This document shows, one piece after another, positions 33,682 through 46,205 of a stretch of 64,000 nucleotides of DNA (position 1 is its first letter; each line of letters starts with the position of its first letter). Source of the stretch: Litoditis marina (Eukaryota > Nematoda > Chromadorea > Rhabditida > Rhabditidae); the NCBI GenBank assembly GCA_964036275.1, contig OZ038436.1:16333904-16397903 (forward strand). The letters run 5' to 3'. The notes beneath the pieces were generated by a model that did not search any database, had not been told where the DNA came from, and worked only from the letters and a program-made list of their open reading frames with translations. The translations under genes were made by a program, and so were the position numbers.

Positions 33682-34165
33682 GATTTCTTCACTCTCTATA
33701 CTTGACCCACACTAGAAATGAATTGGATAGTTGAATACACGGTGACACAGCAGAAAGAAACACTAGCAATTCAAACTTTAGATGAAAACTATTTGTTCGG
33801 AACCACTATTAGGCAACATATTAGTTCGAAAAACTAGATGTATAATGTAACAACGGGGGATTACTGTACGTCTGACTTTCTGCTGTGTATAAGAACGACA
33901 AGCAAAAATACTGTAAGTGATGGTCATAAACTCGAGCTGGTCAGATAGCAAAATAATAAACTTAAAACATCAGCTGCGTCAGATTCGCTGGTGAGTTCAA
34001 GTAAGAACATTCATTACACAATTGACACCTCAAATACCAGAAGCTCAGGTTGGATTTGGAAAAATACAACTAGTCAATTAGTCAATTTTAAGGTCTTCAA
34101 AAAAATCGACACACAAAATTATTATGTCTAATGATTTTGAATATGTTATGAATATAAATATTTAC

Positions 34166-34285
34166 CTGACGATATCCGGACGAAAAATAGATGTGCCTAG
34201 ATGACGAATCGCAATTTCCGTTGATGATAGACTTCTTGTTCGCAGAATAACTTCTCACAACATATATTATTGTCAAGGTACAAAG
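34166..34285 (-). repeat. Exon-like cassette B, copy 2
   Basis: It follows TGTTTCAG and ends GTCAG before GTAAAT. Frame 1 is open over 40 codons and shares SANKK with copy 1. Confidence 0.4.
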
Positions 34286-34430
34286 CTGAAACACACAAAA
34301 TCAGTAAGTTGATACACAATAGGAATGAGTTAAACAACTGAGCACATGCGGTAACACAGCAAAAAAATTTGGCAATAACAAACTTTGACAAAACCATTTG
34401 TTGAAAACTCAAGAAAGAGACGTACCTACC

Positions 34431-34708
34431 TGTCAGTATTTATTTTCCTCTTCTGAGATCGTCACAATCCAGTTTGCTGATATGGAATTGAGAAATGGGT
34501 AGGGTGCATGAGCCACGGTTATCCAATAACCGACCAAGTTGGTATGGTAACGGGTAAAGCGCTTGCCCAAGTCCCTCTCCCATATCCCATTGAGGAACCA
34601 ATCATGGACCGAGGTCAGGCAGTCTCATGGCCACTCGCCGGTGCAAACTCTCATGAGAACCATCTCATCAGAAATCGCGATGAGTTGAGAATCCTTGTTC
34701 ATTCAAGC
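34431..34708 (-). repeat. Exon-like cassette A, copy 2
   Basis: It follows TTTATCCAG and ends CTGACAG before GTAGGT. It pairs with cassette B copy 2 across a 145-base gap, as copy 3 does. Confidence 0.5.
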
Positions 34709-35576
34709 CTGGATAAAAAATAACAAGTCATGAAAAGATGAACTACTACTAGCCAACAGACTAGTTTGAAAAACTAGACCAAATAGAACATCTGAGGGTT
34801 ACTGTACGTCTGAATTTCTGTTGTGTATGAGGGACACGATCAAAAATACAAAAAGTGATACTTATGAGGGCTGTCTGATTCGATGATTGAACTGGTTACC
34901 ACGGTAGTTTCATAAGATCCAATCATAGTAAGTTGACATTCCCTGATCTGTCAGGGAGCATCAGGGGGGAAGAATTTCTCTGATTTTTCTGGGGTAAAAG
35001 GGGGGTAAGTCAGGGAGACGATGGGGTGAAATCAGGGAAATGTCAGAGAAGTGTCAGAGATATTGAAAAATGTTGATTTACCACTTTTTTTACTATAATC
35101 TATTAGCAGAACCTTACACCTACACAGTATAAAGTTTTAGTGTCATTTCGTTTAAGATACAGGTCAAAACTGTGTTCTGCCGCACTTTTGAGAAACCCGT
35201 ACTAGATACGGCGCAGCCAGGGGTGCGGCTGTGCGCAATTCGTCCATTTCAAATTGTTTCAGCTCATGTTGAAAGCGCTTTGAACCAATCGAAAAAAGTT
35301 TAACTTTGATTAGATGTGGAAGGAAAGACTTTCTCTTTGCTATTTCTTTTTGAAAACACTTTGTTTTCTATAAAGAAATAAGCAGTGAAAATAGATGCTT
35401 GTCCAATCTGAGGAGCATCAGTTAGAGAATTTTTGGAGATGTTCATTCTCACCTTATGTTAACAATTCACCGTAAATAGTATCAAAGCAAGAAATATTTC
35501 TGAATGTTGAAAAAAATTTGCTTAATTTTTCTCTGAAATTTCCCTGACTTTTCTCGGAAATTTCCCCACTTTTTCC

Positions 35577-35666
35577 CTGATTGCACCCCATTTGCCCCCT
35601 GTTTTGCCTCTGTCCATATCCGGATATGGACAGGGGCAAAGTAGGGGGCAAATGGGGTGCAATCAG
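35577..35666. repeat. 90-bp perfect-centre palindrome
   Basis: Two 45-base arms meet without a spacer at CCATATCCGGATATGG; 42 of 45 positions pair. Arms start CTGATTGCACCCCATTTGCC. CAGGGA-rich sequence at 34940-35055 and 35540-35700 suggests it is the middle or end of a larger element. Confidence 0.75.
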
Positions 35667-35895
35667 AGAGATTTCAGGGATAATCGGAATTCAGTGATAG
35701 TTGTCGGGGCAGTTATTTACATTCATATACCCTTTTAAATGTCTTCTATATCTTAAATGCCAAAAGCTGGGTTGAATTCCAATAAAAAACAAGCATTGAG
35801 TTAATCTTTACTAAGACCTAATTCTCTAAAGAGAAATGGACAGTACACATATTGTGTCTAACATTCTCAATAACTTCGTAAATAGAAAAGTTTAC

Positions 35896-36020
35896 CTGTT
35901 GACTTGTTGACAGAGAAAATGTAGACGGGTTATGCATGATCAATCTGTTTCAACGGCGGTATGCTTCTTGGTTCTTGTTCGCACAGTACTCTCTACAGGA
36001 ATTCTTGTCCAGACACATAG
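35896..36020 (-). repeat. Exon-like cassette B, copy 3
   Basis: It follows ATTTTTCAG and ends CAACAG before GTAAAC. No single frame is open throughout. Confidence 0.4.
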
Positions 36021-36162
36021 CTGAAAAATTTAAAAATCAGTTGGGTAACACGAGTGATAGTAAGCCACACAAGGTGAAACAGCAGAAAAAAAGTGGACAA
36101 TCAGAACTTTCAAAGAAAAGTATTCGTTGAAAACTTGAAGAAAATTGAAGAAAGAGACGTAC

Positions 36163-36442
36163 CTGTCAGTATATAGTTTCTTTTCCTGAGATGGTTCCAA
36201 TCCAGTTTACTGATATGGGATTGAGAAATGGGTAGGGTGCATGAGCCACGGTTATCCAATAACCGACCAAGTTGGTATGGTAACGGGTAGAGCGCTTCCC
36301 CAACTCCCTTTCCCATATCCCATTGAGGGACCAATCATGGACTGTGGTCAGCCAGTCTCATGGCCACTCGCCGGTGCAAACTCTCATGAGAACCATCTCA
36401 TCGGTATTCGCCACTGGCGAAGGAAACATTCGTTGAGGGATC
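36163..36442 (-). repeat. Exon-like cassette A, copy 3
   Basis: It follows TTTTTCCAG and ends CTGACAG before GTACGT. Cassette B copy 3 follows after 142 bases. Confidence 0.5.
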
Positions 36443-37395
36443 CTGGAAAAACTACACATTTAAAAAATAGGGTATGTATTCGAATAATAAACATGTTTCG
36501 GGCATGCGAGCGTACTGGGTACTGTACATCAAATTTTCTGTGCAAGAAACAACTCACAGATACGCCAGAACCCAAACAATACTTACTAAATTACAGTTTT
36601 TTATTTGTTTTAGACAAATGCAAAAAGTAATGTACACTAACCGCTCAAAAAAGTTCAAAGATGAAATTTTCTTGAACCATATTTTCAATTTTGTTGTACT
36701 AGTAAAACCCAATAATCTAATCAGCGAAACGCTTTCTAAAGTGTACTCACTAAATTCTTATGAAAAAAGTAATACAATTACAGCAATCAAAAAAAAAGAC
36801 GAACTTGTGAATAGAGAGCAATGTGAGCAACCTTCCAGTGAAACGAAAATGAGTGTGAATGAAAAAAGTTGATGCGGGTAGCGTTTCCCCACTCACGTGA
36901 ACATGTTAACAATAACGTGGACGTGTAGCTGCATGCTAATGAGGTGCATGCGGGCTTTGCGAAAATATTGAAACTAGCATGCAGGAACATTGTGCACAAT
37001 AAATCGTACATGAAAGTTGTAGGATAACAAAATTCCTATATTGTATCTTGTATGGCTCTTATAGTGTTCGAAATGAATATCATTATGTACTACATATTAT
37101 GTATTACATTGTGTATTGAACGTAATGTATCTCAGAGACTGTTGAGAAGATTTCATAATTCTTTCACTGTAGAAATATACGTGAAATTACATATAGTAAA
37201 CAGTAATTCTCTTTCAAATCGAACTCATCGTTTTCTGACCAGTTCTAACTGAGCTCAGGCTTTGTACTGGGAACTGTGAATTTTTACTTCGTGCTTCACG
37301 AAATGATCATCTTGTTCCATTGTACTGAAGTTGTAGTTTAATCCCAGTTTATCCCTGTTCGTTTTGGAACTTCAATGTGAGTTGCACCTTGTTAA

Positions 37396-37511
37396 AGAAG
37401 GACGATTATGTGGTCCAATCGCAACGCTTCAGTCCTTTAAACCGCAATATATTTTTCAATTGCAGTTTAAAGGACCGATGTAACGGGATTGGTCCACATA
37501 ATCGTCCTTCT
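37396..37511. repeat. 116-bp hairpin element, copy 1
   Basis: AGAAGGACGATTATGTGGTC is mirrored by GGTCCACATAATCGTCCTTC, with an inner pair around CAGTCCTTTAAACCGC. TTAA precedes it (37392-37395) and TTGA follows. Copy 2 is at 50320-50434. Confidence 0.65.
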
Positions 37512-37554
37512 TTGAGAGAACAGACATCCAACTTTTTGTTGTGTTTTCTATTCT

Positions 37555-38170
37555 GTTATCTAGGATACGCAGTACACAATAATCTGTTGATTATTTTACT
37601 ACTTTAACTGAACCGAAAAACAATCAGTTGATATGTGCCAGTTTCACATACTACAGTATTGCGTCCGTCCTCTGTTCATGTTCGTTTGAAGCCACTTTTC
37701 TGAGTTTGTAGTCTGATCCCTCTTCAATTTTTGAGCAGATTCTAGTGACCAGACTACAATTTTCAATTTCTGCTGCTGAATTATATTCTCAACTTCGTTA
37801 TCTAGGATAAGCGGTACATAATAATCTGTTGATTATTTTACTACTTTTATTGAACCGAACAACAATCAATTGATATGTGCCAGTGTGCAGACTTCAGTCT
37901 TGCGTCCATACTCTGTTTATGGTCATTTTGATCTATTCTTCTGAGTTTGTAGTTTGACCCCTTTTCGAATTTTGGAATTTTAAGAAGACTTGAGTGGAGT
38001 TGAATGACCAGACTACAGTCTTCAATTTTCTGCTGTTGAATTATACTTTCGACTTCGTTATCTACGACGACCAGTACATTACAATGTGTTCATTATTTCA
38101 CTACTTTTATTGAGCCGAAAAAACAATTAATTGATATGGGCCAGTGTACAGACTACAGTCTTGCGTTCGT
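37555..38170. repeat. Tandem array of a ~250-bp unit, 2.5 copies
   Basis: GTTATCTA starts at about 37555, 37797 and 38059, each followed by GATTATTTTACTACTTT-like and GATATGTGCCAGT-like sequence. Units one and two each contain a hairpin of the TTTGTAGT family (37703-37759 and 37943-38017). It is about 1.5 kb upstream of the acyl-CoA synthetase. Confidence 0.65.
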
Positions 38171-38496
38171 CCTTTGTACTCTGCTCGTCTGGCGCTCTCT
38201 CTTTATTACCCACCTCTAACGCACCGCTAGTACTCAATTCGTTTACACGCACTGATAAAAGATAAGATAACGATCAAACCGTAATTTTGTTAATAATAAC
38301 ATAAATGTAGCGATTGTAACACATTTGAGCCGAACTAACGAACTTTCAATGTATGAGCTCTAGCCATATTTGTAAAGTGCTCATATTTTTACTGTTCTCA
38401 AACAAAGTGTCAATTTCAAGAATGGAAAAGGAAAGAATGAGTGCTGTCAGATTACCAAGTTCTTCGAGAAATGTTGGCCAGGTCTTGTATACTAAA

Positions 38497-38622
38497 AGAA
38501 AATTGAATAGTTACGTAAGGTTAGCATACTAAGGGGGCATCGTTCACTTTGTAATGGCACGTTTCTGAGTTCTGTTGTGTTTAACATTTGTTAGTCAACT
38601 GTGCAGTTGACTAACAGTTTAT
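38497..38622 (-). repeat. 125-bp dispersed repeat, copy 4
   Basis: The family motifs are in reverse order (GTTACGTAAGGTTAGCATAC then GTTGACTAACAGTTTA). It has lost part of the AGTCACGTGAAACATG core. Confidence 0.5.
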
Positions 38623-39126
38623 GTGTGTTTCGATGTAAAAGTTATAATTGTTTTCTGTTTTACCCCTTCCCTCTTGCTCACTCCAACTTGAGGAAATCTG
38701 TTTGCTTTCATTTGGTTTGTTTTTTGATTGTGTTTGTTGTTTTTTAAACAACTTTGTGCACCTACAATGTATAATGATCATTTGATCGATCAAAGCCAAA
38801 GCTCACTTATCACTCCTTTTTATTACATTTTTGGTAGACCACCATATCGTTTATTTCTTTCGAACATTTCTCCAAACCGTTTTCAGCTGGTCTACTAGGT
38901 GGTGATAATACTCTTGCGCCTAGGTATTTCTCTCATTTTCCTTTCACAAATCGACCATTTACACAAAATAATTGATGTATGACAGAAGGACAACAAGTCA
39001 GTTGAACAGAAAGGTTTTCTATTCCGTGTTTTTCATATAAGTTCATCGAAATTTTTTGAACTTATGGCGAATGTGTGTACCTGTACGTGTGCGGTTTCAC
39101 GCAAATGTTTCATGCTATAGTTCGTT

Positions 39127-39339
39127 TCATTCCCACTGAGACCCATTGGCATCGTGCCAAGATTTTCGGATGTCTATTTCTTAGAACAGACATGAGTATT
39201 CTGAAGACATTTTGTATTTCCGTGTTCTTGAGAAACTGAACTACCGCCAACCGACGTTTGAAGTTTTTTGAAAAAGCCCAAAGTGGTTTAATCAAGCCTG
39301 GAATTTTCATTGGCACGCAGCCAAGTCTCAGTAGGAATG
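39127..39339. repeat. Inverted-repeat element, GGCAGCGTGCCAATGAA family, copy 2
   Basis: CATTCCCACTGAGACCCATT at the left is mirrored by GTCTCAGTAGGAATG at the right, with GGCATCGTGCC and GGCACGCAGCC just inside. Confidence 0.6.
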
Positions 39340-39401
39340 ACCGGAACTATATATTCAAATACACAAGTTAAAAAATGCTTTGGAGTAGGTGTTTTCGGCT
39401 G

Positions 39402-39467
39402 GTAGTTAAAACATACGCCGTTCTCGAATCGTAGGTAGTTAAAACATACGCCGTTCTCGAATCGTAA
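39402..39467. repeat. 33-bp tandem duplication
   Basis: Two identical adjacent units contain GTAGTTAAAACATACGCCGT. A - strand open frame across them shows the same peptide twice, but this is only the repeat. Confidence 0.8.
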
Positions 39468-39681
39468 TTCTACTTTATTTTCTCTCATTCCATATTTCTC
39501 TTTTTCTTTCTTTATTTCACTCCCAAACGCTTGCTGTCTCTCTTTCTCTCTTCCTTTTGCGCGCGCTTTCTCTCCTAATTTATCTTTCTTTCTCTCTCGC
39601 TGTCTCTCTCCCTTGCCTTTTCTGTACCTTCTCGATCGAAATATTGAATTACGAAAATCTGAATACAAACTGTTGTTCCAG

Positions 39682-39687
39682 TTAGCC
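39682..39687 (+). other. Probable trans-splice acceptor of the acyl-CoA synthetase
   Basis: TGTTGTTCCAG ends at 39681, six bases before the ATG. A 3' splice site this close to the start with no upstream coding exon is typical of nematode spliced-leader addition. A 5' UTR intron is the alternative. Confidence 0.5.
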
Positions 39688-42600
39688 ATGGTAGTGAAGT
39701 CTCCCTATCCCTCCGTGCCCGTCAGTACGGTTCCTCTCCACAACAAAATTTTATCGGCTTTATTGCGCCACATGGACAAAAACCCCAATGGAGTTGCTCT
39801 TGTGAGTTATGTTATGGAGTATTTGTTAGGGTAGGTAACATATTCAAACAGGGCGTTCAAAAAAATATAGTAAATGTGATAGAATTATGTAAAAAAAAAG
39901 GAAACCATCAGAAGCACATTACTGAGTAACCTTACTTTTCCCATCTGCAGCATATTTTCTACAGCAGTAGCTGAAAAATGTCGCTGTGAGCCATTAACTG
40001 GCAAACGCCTACCCAAACTTTTTATGATTTTTTTTATTGAAAGACAAAGTAAGACAAACCCTCATTCAGTTTAGACCAGACTGTGGAAAACTAGCAAGGC
40101 AACTTAGAAATTTATATTTTGAACAATTCCTATTTGGACGATGCAAAGAGCATAATATAAACAAGAATTTTGAAATAACGATCAGTTCAGATCAGTGCCG
40201 AGGACCCTTCTAAACGCATCACCTACAGGGAGATTTACTCATACACTCTCGCCATGTCTAGTTTCCTTGCTCAGCAGTAAGTTGCACACTTGTCATCCTG
40301 AGCTCAAACACTTTGCAAGATGTATAACTTGTTTTTAAGTTCGTAATAACTGCCTAGGTAGTTTTCTGATAAATCATTTTTGCATTTGAAGTATAGTATT
40401 CTGCTCAAATGTTCAATTAACATTCGAAAAGACAATGGTGGAAAATAGATAAAAGGTCTGTAGATCAATGACTCCAAAAAGGACGCAGCGAGAGCTAGTA
40501 GGATAAGTGAAACATTAAAAACAATCGAATAAAGTACGGAGAAAAAGATAAAAAGATGAAAGATAAATACATGTAAAAGTTTTTCAGCGACTTTGGTGAG
40601 GGGGACGTGATGTGTCAGGTGCTTCCCAATTGTATTGAATACGTGGTGGGATACCTCGGGGCCCTCTCCTGCGGTGGAGCCATGAGCGGGGCGAGTGCCA
40701 TGTTCACAGACTGTACGTTCAGTTATTCACGTTTCTAAGCTCTCAGGTTTAGTTCATTCTGTCGTAACCAGCATGTTCGTGTATTCGATGAGTTTGTAGT
40801 TTAGGCCAGACGCAATTTCGAGCCATTTCAGGAATATTGTTTTTGACATTTGTGAGAAACCAATCTCGTTTTGAGAGATCGCGAGGATGTTTTCACAATA
40901 TTCCCAAGGTTAAACATGAGGTCTGTGATGGTATAAGCTTCACCGACCAGGTCGAGATAATCTCACCGACTACTGTGAAGGCACCTTAATATTATCTTCT
41001 TCAGATGAGCTAGAGAGGCAGTTTCTCGATTCTCACTGCAAAGTGGTTGTTACCGACGGCGACCATTTAGACAAAGTTCTGAAGGCAACCAAGGACTGTC
41101 CCCATATCAAGGTAGGATGTGGTTTTTGTTTACCCTCTCCATGTTATTCTCTAATATTTACCTGAATGAAAAACTCAAATTCGCCATCAGATCAGTTATG
41201 CTATCTACAGAGTAGCTCATTCTGATACGTTGAAATTAGATTGTTAAGAGCACCTGAGAAATTAGGCCGAACTACACTTGATGATTATTTTATCGCAGTG
41301 TTTTCGAAGTGAAATATCATTTCCATAGAATGAGTCTTCCATACATGAAGTGTTAGAGGTACACAGAAAGAGACACCAATGTTATAATTTACGCGAAAAC
41401 TACATCGAAAACATGTTGGAAAACTGAATGGAATGGTCAAGTTTACACTTTCCACGTAGGAATGAAAATAACTATACATTGACTATCCTTCTGTTAAAAA
41501 ATGTGTTGCGTAAGTTTTATTACGTTTGTGTTAGAACTCATTTTTAGTGCGTAATTTGTGTGAATGGAAGTGGTTCTTTACCCACTAGAGTCTACAATTG
41601 GGATCAAGTGATACACACTCCCATTGGCGCACTAAAACAGCACACTGGGAGGTATGTTTGAAAACACTCATCGAAACTGCAAAGGCACTGAACAACTATG
41701 AAATAAGGCAACGGAATACATTTGGTTCTACTTTGATTCATTTGGTAAACATATCCATAATCTCATTCTTTTCTTGTAAGTAATTGTGCACTTCATTAAA
41801 AGTTCTGATGCGTTTGAAGAAACGATCGGAGTTATAGTTTTTATGTTCAGAAGAAATTTACTTATACATTACCCCATAACTACAGTTACGATTAAAATGA
41901 GTTACTAGATTATATGAAAACACACTTAATTGCTTGGCTGAGTTTTAAATACTGCGTAGTAAACTTATCAATCAAAAACACAATAAGTTTCTCTTATGTT
42001 TATTTAAGTAAAAAATACACAATTTAACAGAGATTTGCACACAATTTCGTTATATTACTGTTTGTATGTTCAGTGTCGATGATCTGGCGCTGCTACCGTA
42101 CTCCAGCGGGACTACCGGGTCCCCCAAAGGAGTCATGCTGACACACAGAAACTTTGGAACAATGATCGACATTGTGGTGGAGTAAGTTATATTTCTTCTC
42201 GAGCTGGGTCACTCAGAAGACGAAATCGCAATTCACGCTTCTTGAAAATTGGCAGAAAAGAAGTGCACTCTTGAAAAAACCTCTCGACATGATATACAAC
42301 AACCATCTCAAATACTGTACATTTGATGACGTACTGAACATTTCATTGATACTCTGATAAAAGTTTGTTTTATTTCCACAAAATGCTCTTTCCCTGAGAT
42401 TTTACATAGCAAAACCAGTTTTTTTCTTCAACAAAAATAGAGATTTTTAGTCATTTCGATCGCACCGTTGCTCCAAAGGTATCGCCAGACGGAGAGCTGG
42501 ACTGGTCTAAGGAGCACATGCTGCTAGTGCTGCCCTTCTATCATATTTACGGCTTTGGAGTTCTGAATCAGGTACTAAAACTTAATGTTGATAAAACGTT

Positions 42601-45600
42601 TCAGTCGAAATAAAACGAAAAGAAAACAAATAAGGTACGGAACAATATGTTTCTCTCTTTTTCTCGGTGTAATGTTCATTCACTGCTTAGTTTCGAGAAA
42701 AATACTACTAGATCGAATCGTTTCAACCCCCCCCCCCTCACCGGATCCTAAAAAGTTATTGATTGAACTTTGTTTTTGAACTTTGCAATTTTACTCACAT
42801 GCATTCCAGGTTCTACTGAAGGGAATCACTGGTGTTATCCTCAACAAGTTCGATGTAAATGTCTTTCTCAGCTCAATTGAAAGATACAAGGTGAATGGAT
42901 ATTCAAGTTATGTGCACAAAGTATGACAAATTGCGACAGTTTTGAAATCGCTCATTCATGAAAAGACTAAAAGAATAGTCAGCTTAGTCAATTAATATGA
43001 GTTTTTCGTGAATATCAAAGATTATTAATAAAACTGGTGAATGTTTCGAACAATTTCACAGTTTGTGATCGATGAAGTCTATTTCCACAGGTGCGAATCC
43101 TAATGCTCGTTCCCCCTATAGTCCTCCTGCTCAACAAACATCCTTTGGCCGCCAAGTACGACCTCTCCTCAATGCAATTCATTCTGACTGGTGCAGCTCC
43201 CCTCGGCAGAGAAATGTGCGAGGAACTCTACAAGAAGTATCCCCACGTGAAGTACCTATCCCAAGGTGAGCTTGGGTTTCAGAGACAATTCACTAGTTTC
43301 CCAATGAGAAAGTATAGCGGAATCTCGAGGTTTCAGGGCGTTAGCCAAAGTCGCAAACTCATCCTATGACTCGAGTGGACAGAATACACATTAGGAGAAG
43401 TTTTTGACTTAACCCACTGCTTCATTATATTCCGTATTAAGGAAAATACAAAAATACATATTGAACCAAGAAAGTTAGTTAGTTTAAAATGTCCTGACGT
43501 TTCGATCACCGCTCAGTGGGTTTGTCTCTATTCCTATTCAGTTGAACTCGTTTCAACAGTTACAGAATTTTTGTAAAACTAATAGTTTTGATCAGTTCTA
43601 GTAGTATTCTTCTGTTTCAGCATACGGTATGACGGAATGCGGCATGGCGTCTCATCTGCCGAAGATCGATCGGAAAGACAACTACATTGCGGTCGGACAT
43701 ATTGCTGCCACCTTTGAACAGAAGGTATGATCTTAGCCGTAGAAAAGGTAAAGAAAAACATTTATGTGATCTTTGAAAGTATGTTAAAAACTTGTGAATC
43801 ACTTGCCTCTTTGCAGTTTAAATAAAAACCTAAAATGTTTCCGAAACTTCAATTGAACTGGATGTACTCGATCATCAATTTCTTCACCGATTTGAAACTA
43901 ATTAACATTATATGACTAATAATCAATTCTTTTCCTCAATAAAATTGTTTTGAGTGGTAACTTGTTGACTTTGTTTTACAGATCGTCCATCCTGAAACAG
44001 GTAAAGAGGTGAAGGAGGGGGATAGAGGAGAGATCTGTGTTCGGGGGCCAACGGTTATGAAGGGCTATTTGGACAGACCGCAAGCGACCGCCGAGACGAT
44101 CGACCAAGACGGCTGGTTACATACAGGTAGAATTCAAAAGTCGATGATCACAAAGTCATTATTTTAATAAAAGAATATAGGTTTTGTTAGAGATCATGTT
44201 ACCCATAAGAACGAACCTTTTGACTGAGAAGACAGTGACGAGAAGCAGTGATACACTTTCCTGACAAAAACGTGGCTCAAGCGAAAAGCGAAACAGCTTT
44301 CGGTCAACTCATTATACTGTTAGTGAGTTGCGTGAAACATGTTGAACTCAGCAGATGCAATGACGATTTCTCATTATAATGCTAACTTTACGTGACTATT
44401 CATTTTACTTCTAGTATACGTAGCTTTCCACCTATCACGTTTTAACTAAAACTCTTGCATGTGAACTACCTTGTTTTTTTTCTTCCATATTTCCCTTTAT
44501 TAAAGGGACCGTTCCTCTTTAATTCGGAGGTTCGAGCTGATTAGTCGATATTGTTCACATTAAAAAACCAAAATCATTCATATAGGTGTCAACTTCCTGT
44601 CTTTTTTCGTGTTCTCAAAAATGTGGCGCGACCACGCGCACGTACATACACCACCGAACTCACCTACGTACAAAACTTTCAAAATGTGCATAAAATTATT
44701 AAACCATATTCAAAACATGCGCAAAATTACCAATATGAAATCTGTGAAAAAAGATTTCTAAATATCATGAAAACTACAAAGCAGTGATAGATTAAGGATT
44801 GCTGCATTACAGTAACCCAAATCCGGCTACTTTGCTCCGTAATAATGTGGTGTTTTTGAACTTTCTGTACGTAAGGTATGAACTTTCATCTCAAAACCGA
44901 ATAAATGACTTTTTTCATTTTTCAAAAATTACCTACATTGCACATTATAGAGGTACGGTCCCTTTAATTTACCATGTTCTCAACTTTCGCACATTCAGGT
45001 GATATTGGCTATTGCGACGAAGAAGGTCTTACATACATCGTAGATAGACTGAAGGAGCTCATCAAGGTCAAAGGACTACAGGTTCGTGAAACAATATAGC
45101 TTGATTATTTATTTAAAATTATAATTAGATTGAATTGGTAATATGTATTTGTGTGGTGAATACATGCTATACTTGCCTAATTCTGTCATCAACAGTAAAT
45201 GATATGAGAACGGTCCATTAAAAATGTGAACGTGTCCCTCTCTCTCTGTTGTAGAAGAAAAATACGAAAATTAAACCGCTTTGAATTTTCAATTTCATAC
45301 TTTGTTTGGAAACAAGCAAAGAATGTTACCTTTACACTTTTTAAATGACCAAGTCGTATGTGATTGATTCTTAGTAAGCAAACTGAAGCACAAATAGTTC
45401 TCACTGAATTAAACTACCAAAATCACAATAGAACTATTAAATTATATATATAAAGATATCTGCCTCGTAGGTACTTACAGAGAAGGTATCTCCCCAAATG
45501 TGTATCACATGGAGTTCACTGTATAAATGATGTTACAGCTCGCGAGCACATCACTTTCCACTCTGATTCCATCTTTTGAATAGTAAATTCAGTTTTTTTA

Positions 45601-46205
45601 TAAATAAACAGCTTCAATGTTTAACATCCTTAATCCCAGTCGTATGTACTGAAAATAACTACTTTTTCCAGGTACCACCAGCCGAGCTGGAGGACCTGCT
45701 GCTGTCTCATCCCCAGATCAACGACGCGGCGGTCATCGGAATTCCGGACGAACGAGCCGGCGAACGCCCGAAGGCGTTTGTGGTGCGACAGGGCAAAACT
45801 CTCACGGAGAGAGAGGTGCAGCTGTTTGTCGAAAGTTAGTTTGTATGCACTTCATTGTTGTGAATCGCATGAAAAAGTTCGGTTTTTTGCTATCAATATA
45901 GTTTGGAAACGTTTCTGAATATAATTAACCACTATAAACATCCTTTCAAACAAAAAAACAAGAAAAATACCATTTAATAGATCACAGTTTTTGTTTCTCA
46001 GATTCAGAGACATAATCTAATCAAAAAAAAGAGCTTATACTCAAACAAGAGCTTAGTTTCGAAAATGAGATAGTCGTTTTCAGGTAAAGTATCGTCGTAC
46101 AAGTTCTTGACGGGTGGAGTTGAATTCATTGAGGAGATCCCGAAGTCAGCAGCCGGAAAGATTCTACGACGTTTCCTCCGGGAAAGAAGCAAGGCCAAGC
46201 TATAA
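39688..46205 (+). CDS. Peroxisomal 4-coumarate-CoA-ligase/luciferase-like acyl-CoA synthetase
   Basis: It belongs to the ANL adenylating superfamily, which activates carboxylic (fatty) acids with ATP and transfers them to CoA. Fourteen exons join in phase: 39688-39801, 40191-40276, 40588-40712, 41005-41111, 41548-41651, 42074-42181, 42451-42571, 42810-42890, 43091-43265, 43621-43724, 43982-44126, 44999-45081, 45672-45834, 46084-46205 (545 aa, the usual length). Diagnostic motifs: the ATP loop [11 protein letters not shown] near residue 190, YGMTE at 342-346, [10 protein letters not shown] near 424, the hinge [11 protein letters not shown] near 440, and PKSAAGK with the catalytic lysine at 531. 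The C-terminus AKL fits a PTS1 peroxisomal signal. Intron 11 holds a 125-bp repeat and a TTAA element. The C. elegans acs family contains relatives; I cannot name the orthologue. Confidence 0.95.
44321..44420 (+). repeat. 125-bp dispersed repeat, copy 5, next to a TTAA element
   Basis: ACTGTTAGTGAGTTGCGTGA, then AATGCTAACTTTACGTGACT. It lies 80 bases before the TTAA element at 44504, in intron 11 of the acyl-CoA synthetase. Confidence 0.6.
44504..44963 (+). mobile_element. TTAA-flanked piggyBac-like MITE, copy 3 (diverged)
   Basis: The 460-bp element starts AGGGACCGTTCCTCTTTAAT and ends in the inverted form (GAGGTACGGTCCCT). TTAA flanks both ends (44500-44503, 44964-44967). The termini match those of 24950 and 53351 in consensus; the interior differs. 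Confidence 0.7.

Larger units (their letters stand above)
38171..39687. other. Region upstream of the acyl-CoA synthetase
   Basis: It contains a 125-bp repeat copy, a GGCAGCGTGCC-family element, a 33-bp tandem pair and a CT-rich tract (39480-39620) just before the first exon. No exon is seen. Confidence 0.5.

Noticed and set aside
34508..34723. A 71-codon + strand open frame repeated in 36241-36630
   Set aside because: Differences between the copies are almost all amino-acid changing and copy 1 is broken by one extra base, so I treat the open frame as chance within cassette A.
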